35,026 nucleotides of DNA, from assembly GCA_016182385.1 (NCBI GenBank), contig JACPGV010000006.1:1-35026 (forward strand), read 5' to 3'. This document shows, piece by piece, positions 9,114 to 16,582 of this stretch. The DNA is from Candidatus Moraniibacteriota bacterium. Its GTDB lineage: Bacteria; Patescibacteriota; Minisyncoccia; Moranbacterales; UBA1568. The position numbers and the translations under genes are program-made. The number at the start of each line of letters is the position of its first letter. The stretch's first letter is position 1. The notes below the pieces were generated by a model. That model was given only the letters and a program-made list of their open reading frames with translations, ran no database searches and was not told the origin of the DNA.

Positions 9114-9119
9114 AGTATA
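9114..9119 (-). promoter_or_regulatory. Probable -10 of the cyclophilin gene
   Basis: TATACT on the minus strand has a weak TTGTTG-like -35 about 16 nt upstream. It would start transcription about 30 nt before the ATG at 9076, with a purine-rich GGAAAGGAAAG stretch in the leader. This supports the shorter start. Confidence 0.45.
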
Positions 9120-9157
9120 CTCATTTTTTCATAAACAACAAAATAAAAAAGAAAATC

Positions 9158-9186
9158 TTGACTTTTCTCTTTTTTTGCGCTATAAT
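9158..9186 (+). promoter_or_regulatory. Consensus sigma70 promoter of the small-peptide transcription unit
   Basis: TTGACT (9158-9163) and TATAAT (9181-9186) are 17 nt apart. It is one of the strongest promoters in the window by consensus. The predicted start falls at about 9193, the foot of the leader hairpin. Confidence 0.8.
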
Positions 9187-9192
9187 AGATAT

Positions 9193-9279
9193 GTTGAGAA
9201 ATGAAAAACGGGTGGCGACAATTTCTGTCGAAAACCCGTTTTTTCTTTCTCAACAAGGCTCAACCGTCGAATTGAGCTT
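9193..9279 (+). ncRNA. Structured 5' leader (long hairpin plus second hairpin), possible attenuator or small RNA
   Basis: The predicted transcript begins with a three-tier hairpin at 9193-9254. The outer stem is GTTGAGAAA/TTTCTCAAC, the middle stem AAAACGGGT/ACCCGTTTT, and the inner stem CGACA/TGTCG. The 3' arm of the middle stem runs into six T residues, so it could act as a terminator and release a short RNA. A second hairpin (GCTCAA at 9258-9263 with TTGAGC at 9272-9277) follows. The 5' GTTGAG can pair with CTCAAC in either place, so two exclusive folds are possible. I do not recognise a known riboswitch family. Confidence 0.5.
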
Positions 9280-9315
9280 CTAATAAAATAAAAATAACTA
9301 GTAAAATAAAATTCT

Positions 9316-9498
9316 ATGGAACCAGTCAAAATGGAAGAAGACACCACTTCACCTTCTTCCTGTTCTTCTGGACAGTGTCCTGAGTGCGAAAAAAGCGCTC
9401 AAGAGGCAAGAGAGAATGAAGAAATGAGTATGGCGTTTCTTTTGGCCCTCATGCCCGTCATCAGCCTCACCTTCTTTGGTCAAGTCGGCCTTTTATAA
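9316..9498 (+). CDS. Small Cys-containing single-pass membrane protein (60 aa), unknown
   Basis: The protein has a polar, acidic N-terminus with a CSSGQCPEC cluster (about 17-25) resembling a metal- or redox-active Cys motif. A charged segment follows, then one hydrophobic helix (about 38-57) at the C-terminus. It has no obvious Shine-Dalgarno sequence; the leader before the ATG is A/T-rich. The case for a real gene is its setting: a consensus promoter at 9158, a structured leader, then this frame, then a strong terminator 12 bp after the stop, with nothing else between. I do not recognise the family and assign no function. Confidence 0.6.
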   Translation: MEPVKMEEDTTSPSSCSSGQCPECEKSAQEARENEEMSMAFLLALMPVISLTFFGQVGLL

Positions 9499-9510
9499 AA
9501 ACCGACAACA

Positions 9511-9542
9511 AAACCGGTGCTCATGAGGAGCACCGGTTTTTT
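9511..9542. terminator. Strong intrinsic terminator, usable on both strands
   Basis: A perfect 12-bp stem (AAACCGGTGCTC/GAGCACCGGTTT) with a 5-nt loop is followed by T residues. It separates the small peptide gene (plus) from the large surface-protein gene (minus, stop 9562) and probably ends both transcripts. Confidence 0.88.
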
Positions 9543-9561
9543 GATACAAAATTTTTTTCAT

Positions 9562-12285
9562 TTATTGCGTTTCGCCACGACGTCTTTCAAGTAATCCATA
9601 CAAAAGTCCGCAGATAAAAAGTATCAAACCGACACTGACGAATATACGGAAGGTAAAAAGAATAGACGCTGGAAAATAAGAAGTAAGCGCGGCAAAATAC
9701 TTCTCAGGACCAAGCGGCGTGGCATAGGTAATAGCGGGATCGCGTAACTCAATCTGCGTGGCAATGCTCATATTTTTTTCCGCCGTATCAAAAGGAGAGA
9801 CGTTCCAGATAGCAAAAAGAGCGCGTCGAATATCGTCTGACTGTATGACGCGAGAAACAAAATCGAGACTGTAAATATCTCCCAAAGATCGATCGGCAGA
9901 AAATGTTATGGTTTGCGGATCCGTGCTCCCATCAACCCTCTCTCCATTGAGGCGCCATTCGCTGGTAGACATACTCTCGATATATGCCGGCACAAAACCC
10001 CGCTTGAAAGAAAGATCACTTCCGGCGTATGCCTCAAAAACCGTTTCACTAAAATGATCACAGAGATTATTGGCGCACTTTCCGGAAGAGCCCGAACTGC
10101 CGGTAATATCTTTGTACTGTCCCAAAAGTTTCGGCCACGCGACATTATTATTCGTCGAACGAATATACACCGACGGTTCAACAATACGGAATGTTCTCGC
10201 CATCGTTATATTTTTTCCCGACTGACTATCATTTGCCGTAACAGATACCGTATACGTATCTCCGACATTCCCCGTTACTGGAAAAAAGTTTACATTCGTC
10301 TGTTTTTCATCGGCGCATTCCGAAGATACAACCTTGGAACATACAAGTGGCTTCCCATTGATGGCCCACTGAAAGTCAGAAAGTCCTCCCGTATCAACTT
10401 TTACTCCGATGATATCATTTTTGATAATGGAACACACCGCCCGATCAGAAAGATCATTACAAATAGAATCTGAGGATTGGTCCAATCCAACGGTAATACC
10501 CCTCACTGTCTCCGTAATCGTTCTTACTCGATACGTATTTATTTTTTCCCCCGTAGAAAGAAATTTGACGATGACATCGCTCTTTCCCTTGCGAACGACA
10601 CCGGAAGAAAAATTTTCAACTGCATCCACACGAAAACGCAAATAGCCGACTCCTCCCGAAAGAAAATCTCCCAATTTCTTCTCGCTCGTACCAAATTCTG
10701 CCGTACGCTTGCTATTTTGCGGAATATTCAATCGCAGTTCGATAGTATTAAGACCATTTCCCTTGCTATTCCCCAAAAGCCCCCAATTTTGAAGCTCTTT
10801 CGTTATATTTGCTACGTTTCCACCGCTCGTAGCATCAAATCGGATGTTATCACTTATGGAGACATTCCATTCATAAAGAACCTCCGTGGCATTACGACCA
10901 ACATTACTTATATTGGCATACGCCACCACTGTATCACCGGCGGCGCTTTCGGTCGGATCATTTGTCGGGCTCTCCGGAGTAGCTGTCACACTTACGTCAA
11001 GATTGGAAGGCTGTCCACCTTCAGCCGGATCAATAAGGTTATTCTTCAAACATTTATTCATGTCTATATCCACTGTAGGAATACTTACTTTATAGCCACG
11101 AATAGTCTTGGTATATGCCCCCGTACCGGAAGCCTCAGAAATACTGCAATTATTTTTGGAAAAAGCCCACATAATCATGTTTGATCCATCATCATGCTTG
11201 GTAGGAAACATCGAGGTTCCTTCCACCGCGACTCCCACCTTGTCCCCGGAAACATAATTCCATGTAAAACTCGACTGTCCCAAACCAATCACATTCGCCT
11301 CGTCTTTATTGCCATTATCCGCCGTATCCGGATCATGGGGATTCGTTCCCCAAAAACGTTCTTCAGTTTTCCCAAAAACACCATCACCGCTTTTTGAGGC
11401 CTCGGGAAAAATATGCTTACAATAAGGTTTTGAATTACTCTCGGCTTGTGGTGTACAAGAGGAAAGAGCTGTTCCGCACGCCGTCGTTGATGGGTCGGCG
11501 ACACAACGTGGTGTTCCGGTCGAACAGCTTGCCGTACTTGTTTCTGAAGAACAAACGGGAAAACCGGCAAATTGGCATGTCGTCGAACTTGTAATGGTAA
11601 AAAAGTTTTCGCTCGGGTCATTGGAACCACTCGTTATCTCCTCTTCAGGAAGCATGCACGCGGCCGATGTTCCGCTCGGACAAGGGAACTCCGGGCTTCC
11701 GGTTGACTCGGCAAACTCATAATTTTTTCCACTCACATTGTCGTGAAAATAACAATGATCGACATGTCCTACTTTGTTATTTCCGCCGAAACGCGCTTTG
11801 TATCCATCATTATCATCATCAGAACCATAATTCGTATCGGAGCTGTCATACCCATTCTGAGCCAAAATACGCATAGCCTCTATCTTCCAATCTTCCTCAT
11901 CATATTTGCCATTATCATCATAATCACAAGTCTCCTTATCACAATCAACACGCTTGAGGTACCACGTATAATACAAATCATTCTCATTGTTGGAAAAATA
12001 AATAGGAAGAGCTTTCGCCGTTATTTTTTGCCCCTCTTTCGGGTCGGTCGGGTTGAAAAAAAGCGAAACTTCAGGTGTCATTTTCTTGTTACCCGATGTA
12101 TTAAATTCCTCTCCCTGATTTTGGATCGCCCCCAAATCAAGATGGTATCGTTTTTCAATATCACCCGCCATTGAAGAAGCGGATGGCATTTTAAATGCTA
12201 AAACAGGAGCCATCGGCTCTATCAAAAGAGCGCTCATCAAAAAAAGACTGAAAAAAAAATTTTGTTTTTTGAGAAAAATAGACAT
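9562..12285 (-). CDS. Large secreted surface protein with Ca-site-like repeats and C-terminal membrane anchor (type IV locus)
   Basis: This 907-aa protein is the last gene of the type IV secretion-like locus. It has an N-terminal signal peptide (about 1-30). Two Asp-rich EF-hand/dockerin-like loops follow (DYDDNGKYDEED at about 121-132; GSDDDNDGY at about 154-162), then a Cys-rich region (about 200-290). A thrombospondin type 3-like segment (WGTNPHDPDTADNG, about 312-325) is next, then a long Thr/Ser/Asn-rich region that looks like several Ig-like beta domains. A transmembrane helix (about 870-897) and a short basic tail end it. Nearly all of it would face outside. The start lies 6 nt after the CPBP-like gene, so it is cotranscribed with the apparatus. 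A surface adhesin or extracellular component of the machine is my inference; I do not know the family. Confidence 0.85.
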   Translation of the reverse strand: MSIFLKKQNFFFSLFLMSALLIEPMAPVLAFKMPSASSMAGDIEKRYHLDLGAIQNQGEEFNTSGNKKMTPEVSLFFNPTDPKEGQKITAKALPIYFSNNENDLYYTWYLKRVDCDKETCDYDDNGKYDEEDWKIEAMRILAQNGYDSSDTNYGSDDDNDGYKARFGGNNKVGHVDHCYFHDNVSGKNYEFAESTGSPEFPCPSGTSAACMLPEEEITSGSNDPSENFFTITSSTTCQFAGFPVCSSETSTASCSTGTPRCVADPSTTACGTALSSCTPQAESNSKPYCKHIFPEASKSGDGVFGKTEERFWGTNPHDPDTADNGNKDEANVIGLGQSSFTWNYVSGDKVGVAVEGTSMFPTKHDDGSNMIMWAFSKNNCSISEASGTGAYTKTIRGYKVSIPTVDIDMNKCLKNNLIDPAEGGQPSNLDVSVTATPESPTNDPTESAAGDTVVAYANISNVGRNATEVLYEWNVSISDNIRFDATSGGNVANITKELQNWGLLGNSKGNGLNTIELRLNIPQNSKRTAEFGTSEKKLGDFLSGGVGYLRFRVDAVENFSSGVVRKGKSDVIVKFLSTGEKINTYRVRTITETVRGITVGLDQSSDSICNDLSDRAVCSIIKNDIIGVKVDTGGLSDFQWAINGKPLVCSKVVSSECADEKQTNVNFFPVTGNVGDTYTVSVTANDSQSGKNITMARTFRIVEPSVYIRSTNNNVAWPKLLGQYKDITGSSGSSGKCANNLCDHFSETVFEAYAGSDLSFKRGFVPAYIESMSTSEWRLNGERVDGSTDPQTITFSADRSLGDIYSLDFVSRVIQSDDIRRALFAIWNVSPFDTAEKNMSIATQIELRDPAITYATPLGPEKYFAALTSYFPASILFTFRIFVSVGLILFICGLLYGLLERRRGETQ

Positions 12286-12291
12286 AGAATC

Positions 12292-12948
12292 TTATTGGAG
12301 AATAAGCAAAAATACGTCGGCGAGTAAAAGAAAGAGCCATTGGGTGAAAAAAGAATACCGAATCGATCCTGAACGATGAGCAATCCACGCGGAAAAAGGA
12401 CAAAAAAGAAAAAGCGCGAAAAGCGACCACGTTATCGAATCTTGCAAAAACATGGTGAGAAAAAAAAGACTCACGCCCACGCCCACCCCCCACAAACCAT
12501 TCTGACGCAACCACAACAACTGTACAAATCCACGAAAAAACATTTCATACAAAAATATGGTAAAGGGAACCAAAATCATCTCATACAAAACAAACCAGAG
12601 AAAATTCTTCTGTACGAAAAGAGGCAAAGCATACGCTTCTTTTATCTCGGGGAAAAGAAAGGTGGCGACAACGAACAAAAAACTGGCCACAACAAGAGAA
12701 ACCACGCCGGCAAAAATCCCTTCTCGCAACTCTCCCCAATGCCAACCGATATTTTTCAAGGACTCTTTTAATATCATTGTACAATAAAGAGTGGGAATCA
12801 CCAAAAAAAACGCGACTCCCACTACCGCCTCTTGAAAAGCAAGACTGAGCGTTTCGTTTCCGGAAAAGAAAATAATAAAACCAAGACAAAAAAACACCAA
12901 AAAACCAGTAACAAAAAAACGTCTATTGGTAAAAAAATTTTTTTCCAT
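12292..12948 (-). CDS. CPBP-family-like membrane protein (degenerate intramembrane protease)
   Basis: I start at the ATG at 12948 (218 aa), 4 nt after the upstream stop; the open frame up to 13062 would overlap the preceding gene. About six to seven membrane helices are predicted. The segment YEMFFRGFVQ resembles motif 1 of CPBP (CAAX/Abi) proteases (EExxxR), but the first Glu is Tyr. The helix where the second motif's His is expected (SLFFLTMFL) has none, and only a late AHRSGS supplies a His. It may therefore be inactive, or a structural relative. Its position between the VirB4-type operon and the large surface protein suggests a role in anchoring or maturing that protein; this is inference. 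Confidence 0.6.
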   Translation of the reverse strand: MEKNFFTNRRFFVTGFLVFFCLGFIIFFSGNETLSLAFQEAVVGVAFFLVIPTLYCTMILKESLKNIGWHWGELREGIFAGVVSLVVASFLFVVATFLFPEIKEAYALPLFVQKNFLWFVLYEMILVPFTIFLYEMFFRGFVQLLWLRQNGLWGVGVGVSLFFLTMFLQDSITWSLFALFLFCPFSAWIAHRSGSIRYSFFTQWLFLLLADVFLLILQ

Positions 12949-12952
12949 AAAA

Positions 12953-13519
12953 TTATGTTGTTTCCGCGGGAACAGCTTGTTGTGCTTCACGCCAAGCCTT
13001 TCGCGCCAAATGATACAAAAGTACGACCATTGCCGTCTCAATCGGCATAAAATTAAGACCAAAACCGATTGCTTCGATCAGCCCGAATCCGATCACGACC
13101 AGTCCGCGCATGAGTTGCATATTGGATCGCGTTTGCTTGGAAGAGCTGTCAAACAAAGTAAGAAGCATCCAAATAAGAAACGTGAAACAAAGAGTGACGA
13201 CTGTCCCGATACCGGGAAATGAACCGATACCGACCAAATCCAAAAGATCCTTCAAAAGAGCGATGCAACCCACCCCCGTATAAAGAACTATCGATGGCTT
13301 TTTTCCGGTGAACTGCGCCGACGAAGCGTTTTTCCCTTGCCTATCCGTCACAGCTCTCCGATAAACATCATTGTATACTCTCTTTGCTTCACGCGCCCGA
13401 TCCAAAGGACGCAAACTGGACGTGCTTTTTGTGGTTGCGCTACGACCAGCGGCAGAAGTTGCTCCCCTGATGGCAGAGACTGCTCCTCTCGCGGCTTGAG
13501 CGATAACGGGAAGAACCAT
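12953..13519 (-). CDS. Membrane protein of the type IV secretion-like locus, unknown
   Basis: This 188-aa protein has a basic, Ala/Ser/Arg-rich N-terminal region (about 1-70) and then three to four hydrophobic segments (about 75-95, 102-122, 137-175). The tail is short and polar. It lies 11 nt downstream of the VirB4 ATPase gene and directly before the CPBP-like gene, in the same direction. I cannot assign it to VirB2, VirB3 or another named subunit. A small membrane subunit of the apparatus is the simplest reading. Confidence 0.7.
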   Translation of the reverse strand: MVLPVIAQAARGAVSAIRGATSAAGRSATTKSTSSLRPLDRAREAKRVYNDVYRRAVTDRQGKNASSAQFTGKKPSIVLYTGVGCIALLKDLLDLVGIGSFPGIGTVVTLCFTFLIWMLLTLFDSSSKQTRSNMQLMRGLVVIGFGLIEAIGFGLNFMPIETAMVVLLYHLARKAWREAQQAVPAETT

Positions 13520-13530
13520 AAGAAAAAAAG

Positions 13531-15396
13531 TTAGCTGGCATCAAAATCCTGTTTTGCCTGTTCAATTTCCAATAATTGTCGCGGATCGGAAGTGATAATC
13601 TGGTCCTCACTATAAGAAGCGATCACCTTGATAGCGGCATGTTTCGATCCGGCGAAAAAAATCCCTTCTCCGACGTTACTTTCAAGCAAAAGAAATTTTT
13701 CATGATCCGTCAAATAAAACGTTTCCGACACCAGATCAATCGATGATGGCGATTGACGAAGCAAAAGTTGCATCGAGGAGTTGGTAATAATCGGTTTGCC
13801 ATACCGAGAAGACGCGAAATCACCAATATCCTGAGTGATCGTCGTCAGTCCCGTATAATACTTGCGACATCGTTTGGCCACGCCAAAAAGAAAAGAGGCG
13901 GCATCTTCATGTTGCATCATCACCCACGCCTCATCAACCACAATGATTCTTTTTTTCATTTTGGAACGAATTTCATTCCAAATAAATTGCAAAATAATAT
14001 ACATGGCTATCGGTCGCAACTCATCTTCCAAATCACGAATATTGAATACCACCAACTGATTATTCGTTTCGATATTCGTCTGCTTATTGAGGAACCCTCC
14101 AAAAATACCCTCCGTATATCGCTCCAGACGCGCCGCGAGTGATTCCGCGCCTTCCATATTCTGCAAAACGGCATACAAGTCGGACATCGTTGGAAAAGAT
14201 GACGCGGTAAGTGCCGAAAAATCCGTCGTTTCGGTAATATCCCGAATGGCGTATGATTCCCGAATGGCGCGATCAATGATCGAATCCTCCTCAGGCGTTA
14301 CCGAACCAAGCATCAAATGAAGTAATCCGATAATATTGGCAATCGTGTTGCGGAAAACCCCTTCACTGTCCTCGTCGTCACCTCCCTTTGGCAAATCAAA
14401 AGGATTGAGATGTACATCCGAATTAAGAGAAACCTTCAAGAATGTCCCGTCAACCGCTTCACAAAGATGTTTATACTCATTCTCCGGATCAACGATGATA
14501 ACACTCGCGCCAAACATCATCGAACGCAAAACCTCAAGTTTCACAGTATAACTTTTACCAGCTCCGGATTTGGCAAACACCACCATATTGGCATTTTCCA
14601 TTTTAAACCGATCAAAAAGCACGAGACTGTTATTGTGTCGATTGATTCCATACAAAATACCCTCATTAGAAGAGAGGTCCGAAGAAACGAACGGAAATGT
14701 CGTAGAAAGAGGTTCGGTATTTAAATTATTCGCCACGTCAAGCGTATCCATGGCAAGTGGTCGCGTCGCCGAAAAACCCTGATCCATACGCATAATGGCC
14801 GGTTTGGTATAGACGAGTTGCGCCTCAAGCAACGATTCCATCGCCTGGCATTTTTTTGACAAATCCTTTTCATCACTCCCATAAATCGTCATATAGATAC
14901 CAAAGCGGAAAAATTTTTCCGTCCCCTGTTGCAGCTTATCACGCAACATTTCGATATCCTCCAAGGCGGTTTCCAGTACGGGATCACGCACTTTGCCGCC
15001 CTCCGCTTCGATATGAATTTGCGACTGCACCTGCGTCGCTGATTTGCGCAAACTCTTGAGAATCTCCGCGGTCTCAATGGGATGAACAAACAAAGCCGTG
15101 TCCATGGCAAAATCAATATTGATAATCGGCGAAAACCAGTTGGTAGAAAGGTACCGCGGATACGCAATGACAAAATATGTCCGTGTCAACACATCTCCAA
15201 TCTGCATCCCGTTGGGATTGAGACGAATAGCCGGAGGAGCGATCAGATCCCGAATGGTAGCCACTCCCTTTTGGTAGAGCAACTCTTCCTCGCTCACTTG
15301 CGGTTGCGCAAACAAAGAAAATCCACCGTTTTTCTTTTTGTTCGTCTCGGCTTTTTTCTTTTCCTCAATATTCTGAAGAGAAATTCCTTGTGGCAT
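13531..15396 (-). CDS. VirB4/TraC/TrbE-type conjugation ATPase
   Basis: This 621-aa protein is the energising ATPase of a type IV secretion-like machine at the cytoplasmic face of the membrane. The N-terminal part (about 70-240) resembles the VirB4/CagE N-terminal region. The Walker A motif is KSGAGKS (about 276-282) and Walker B is RIIVVDEA (Asp-Glu about 488-489), followed by a RecA-like core with TQD (about 521-523). The ATG at 15396 comes 11 nt after the TraC-like gene stops. Together with the adjacent PrgI- and VirB6-like genes the assignment is firm. No VirD4 coupling protein or relaxase is in the window, so a conjugative role is not supported here. Confidence 0.93.
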   Translation of the reverse strand: MPQGISLQNIEEKKKAETNKKKNGGFSLFAQPQVSEEELLYQKGVATIRDLIAPPAIRLNPNGMQIGDVLTRTYFVIAYPRYLSTNWFSPIINIDFAMDTALFVHPIETAEILKSLRKSATQVQSQIHIEAEGGKVRDPVLETALEDIEMLRDKLQQGTEKFFRFGIYMTIYGSDEKDLSKKCQAMESLLEAQLVYTKPAIMRMDQGFSATRPLAMDTLDVANNLNTEPLSTTFPFVSSDLSSNEGILYGINRHNNSLVLFDRFKMENANMVVFAKSGAGKSYTVKLEVLRSMMFGASVIIVDPENEYKHLCEAVDGTFLKVSLNSDVHLNPFDLPKGGDDEDSEGVFRNTIANIIGLLHLMLGSVTPEEDSIIDRAIRESYAIRDITETTDFSALTASSFPTMSDLYAVLQNMEGAESLAARLERYTEGIFGGFLNKQTNIETNNQLVVFNIRDLEDELRPIAMYIILQFIWNEIRSKMKKRIIVVDEAWVMMQHEDAASFLFGVAKRCRKYYTGLTTITQDIGDFASSRYGKPIITNSSMQLLLRQSPSSIDLVSETFYLTDHEKFLLLESNVGEGIFFAGSKHAAIKVIASYSEDQIITSDPRQLLEIEQAKQDFDAS

Positions 15397-15407
15397 GATA
15401 GTAAATA

Positions 15408-16094
15408 TTATTTTTCCGAAGAAAGCTCGATATTCTCTACGTTTTTGATAACGGTCGTGGTAAACAAAGACGGATTGTAACTATTGTAAAGCAATTCTAT
15501 GATCTCTTCCGTATTGAGCTGCGTCACGCGCAAACCTGATCCGGAAAGCGAAGCGGCAATATGATCGACGCGTTGTGTGAGTTGCAATCGGTACGTATCA
15601 AAAAGATCCTCCCGCGTGTTTGCTTTTTTTGCCTGAAAAACACCCAGCATTTTTTCGAAAAACCCGCCCTGTTTATCTTCGACCGGCGAAAAAGGAATCA
15701 CCACATAAAAAAACTTGGACATGATACTCGACACCTCGGTCAAGTTCTTGATAAACGTCTTATATTCAGAAATCTGAAAACGGAGCAGTTCGTTTTCTTG
15801 TTTTTTTTCTTCCTCCTTAAGGCGCTCCAAATACGGATCAATATTAAACCGCCGCGAACTCACTATGATCTGCACCGGAAAATCAAGAGAGTTGAGAAAT
15901 GATTGGTACTGACCGATAATAGCATCCTGTTCTTCGCTTGATTTCAAGTCAAAATTAAGCGAAGACACAAGCAAAATACTCCGCAAAGCGCCATTTTTAA
16001 GAATAATGACTCCGTCACGAATTTCATCCACTTCCACGTACTTTTGTGTGCTGGATGCGCCTGTATTTTTTTTTGTTTTCAGAAGCTCCACCAT
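15408..16094 (-). CDS. TraC-like protein (VirB4 N-terminal-domain-like) of the type IV locus
   Basis: This is a 228-aa soluble protein encoded between the PrgI-family gene and the VirB4 ATPase. It starts with a short charged segment, then the beta-rich VDEIRDGVIILKNGALRSIL, which matches the opening of VirB4/TraC N-terminal domains. A long charged helix (about 70-110) and a mixed C-terminal part follow. No Walker motif is present. In CPR genomes this domain is commonly a separate gene in front of the ATPase, and it may dock the ATPase to the membrane complex. A good Shine-Dalgarno (GAGGA at 16099-16103) precedes the ATG at 16094, one of the few clear ones in the window. Confidence 0.8.
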   Translation of the reverse strand: MVELLKTKKNTGASSTQKYVEVDEIRDGVIILKNGALRSILLVSSLNFDLKSSEEQDAIIGQYQSFLNSLDFPVQIIVSSRRFNIDPYLERLKEEEKKQENELLRFQISEYKTFIKNLTEVSSIMSKFFYVVIPFSPVEDKQGGFFEKMLGVFQAKKANTREDLFDTYRLQLTQRVDHIAASLSGSGLRVTQLNTEEIIELLYNSYNPSLFTTTVIKNVENIELSSEK

Positions 16095-16133
16095 ATATTC
16101 CTCATGCGACTATCACGATAAAATTTTCTCAGA

Positions 16134-16541
16134 TTATTTTTTTCCTCGGCTATCCATGATGCGTGCCAACTCTTCCAGTTTTTCTCTCTCGATTCGTTTT
16201 CTTTCCGATCCCTGTTTATCGCCTGTTTCTTTTGCTTCCGTTTTCATGGGTGTTGGTCGACGTACGGGACGCTCCCACACCGACACCTTCGGTCGAAATA
16301 AAAATAATATTGAGTAAAAAATAAATGTTACCAGCGGAAAACCATTGGGGCGATAGAAAGCGAAAGCCACGAAAATAAGAACAATGGGGATGGCGGAAAC
16401 GATAAACATCGCTCCATCAAATACATTGAACGCGACCAAAAGAACGGCGCCCATACCGATCATCCACAAAAGCTGTCGCCACGTGAGCGGTCCGGCGATT
16501 TTGTCTTCAACATCGATAAATTGTGGAACGCTAAACATCAT
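16134..16541 (-). CDS. PrgI family protein (VirB3-like membrane subunit)
   Basis: This 135-aa protein begins with the characteristic FSVPQFIDVEDKIAGPLTWRQ, then two membrane helices (about 25-63), then RPNGFPLVTFIFY and FLFRPKVSVWER, as in PrgI-family proteins that pair with VirB4 in Gram-positive and CPR type IV systems. A charged tail ends it. Two consecutive ATGs (16541 and 16538) can both serve. It opens the PrgI-TraC-VirB4 block, with a promoter-like element just upstream. Confidence 0.9.
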   Translation of the reverse strand: MMFSVPQFIDVEDKIAGPLTWRQLLWMIGMGAVLLVAFNVFDGAMFIVSAIPIVLIFVAFAFYRPNGFPLVTFIFYSILFLFRPKVSVWERPVRRPTPMKTEAKETGDKQGSERKRIEREKLEELARIMDSRGKK

Positions 16542-16557
16542 AGATCACGTATTTTTC

Positions 16558-16563
16558 ATTATA
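16558..16563 (-). promoter_or_regulatory. Extended -10 (TGTTATAAT) before the PrgI-family gene
   Basis: TATAAT on the minus strand is preceded by TG in the extended position, in the 41-bp gap between the 392-aa gene and the PrgI-family gene. No convincing -35 is present. It could start an internal transcript of the type IV locus. Confidence 0.5.
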
Positions 16564-16582
16564 ACACAGGCGTCGAGATATT

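Noticed and set aside
9077-9256. N-terminal extension of the cyclophilin gene
   Set aside because: It runs across the promoter and leader hairpin of the opposite gene and would bury the lipoprotein signal peptide.
9201-9275. 24-codon leader peptide inside the structured leader, with three consecutive Phe codons
   Set aside because: Only about 8 nt of transcript would precede its ATG, there is no usable ribosome site, and the downstream gene is not an amino-acid enzyme.
9913-11184. Long plus-strand frames opposite the large surface-protein gene
   Set aside because: They are antisense shadows of a well-supported gene, with no ribosome sites or recognisable domains.
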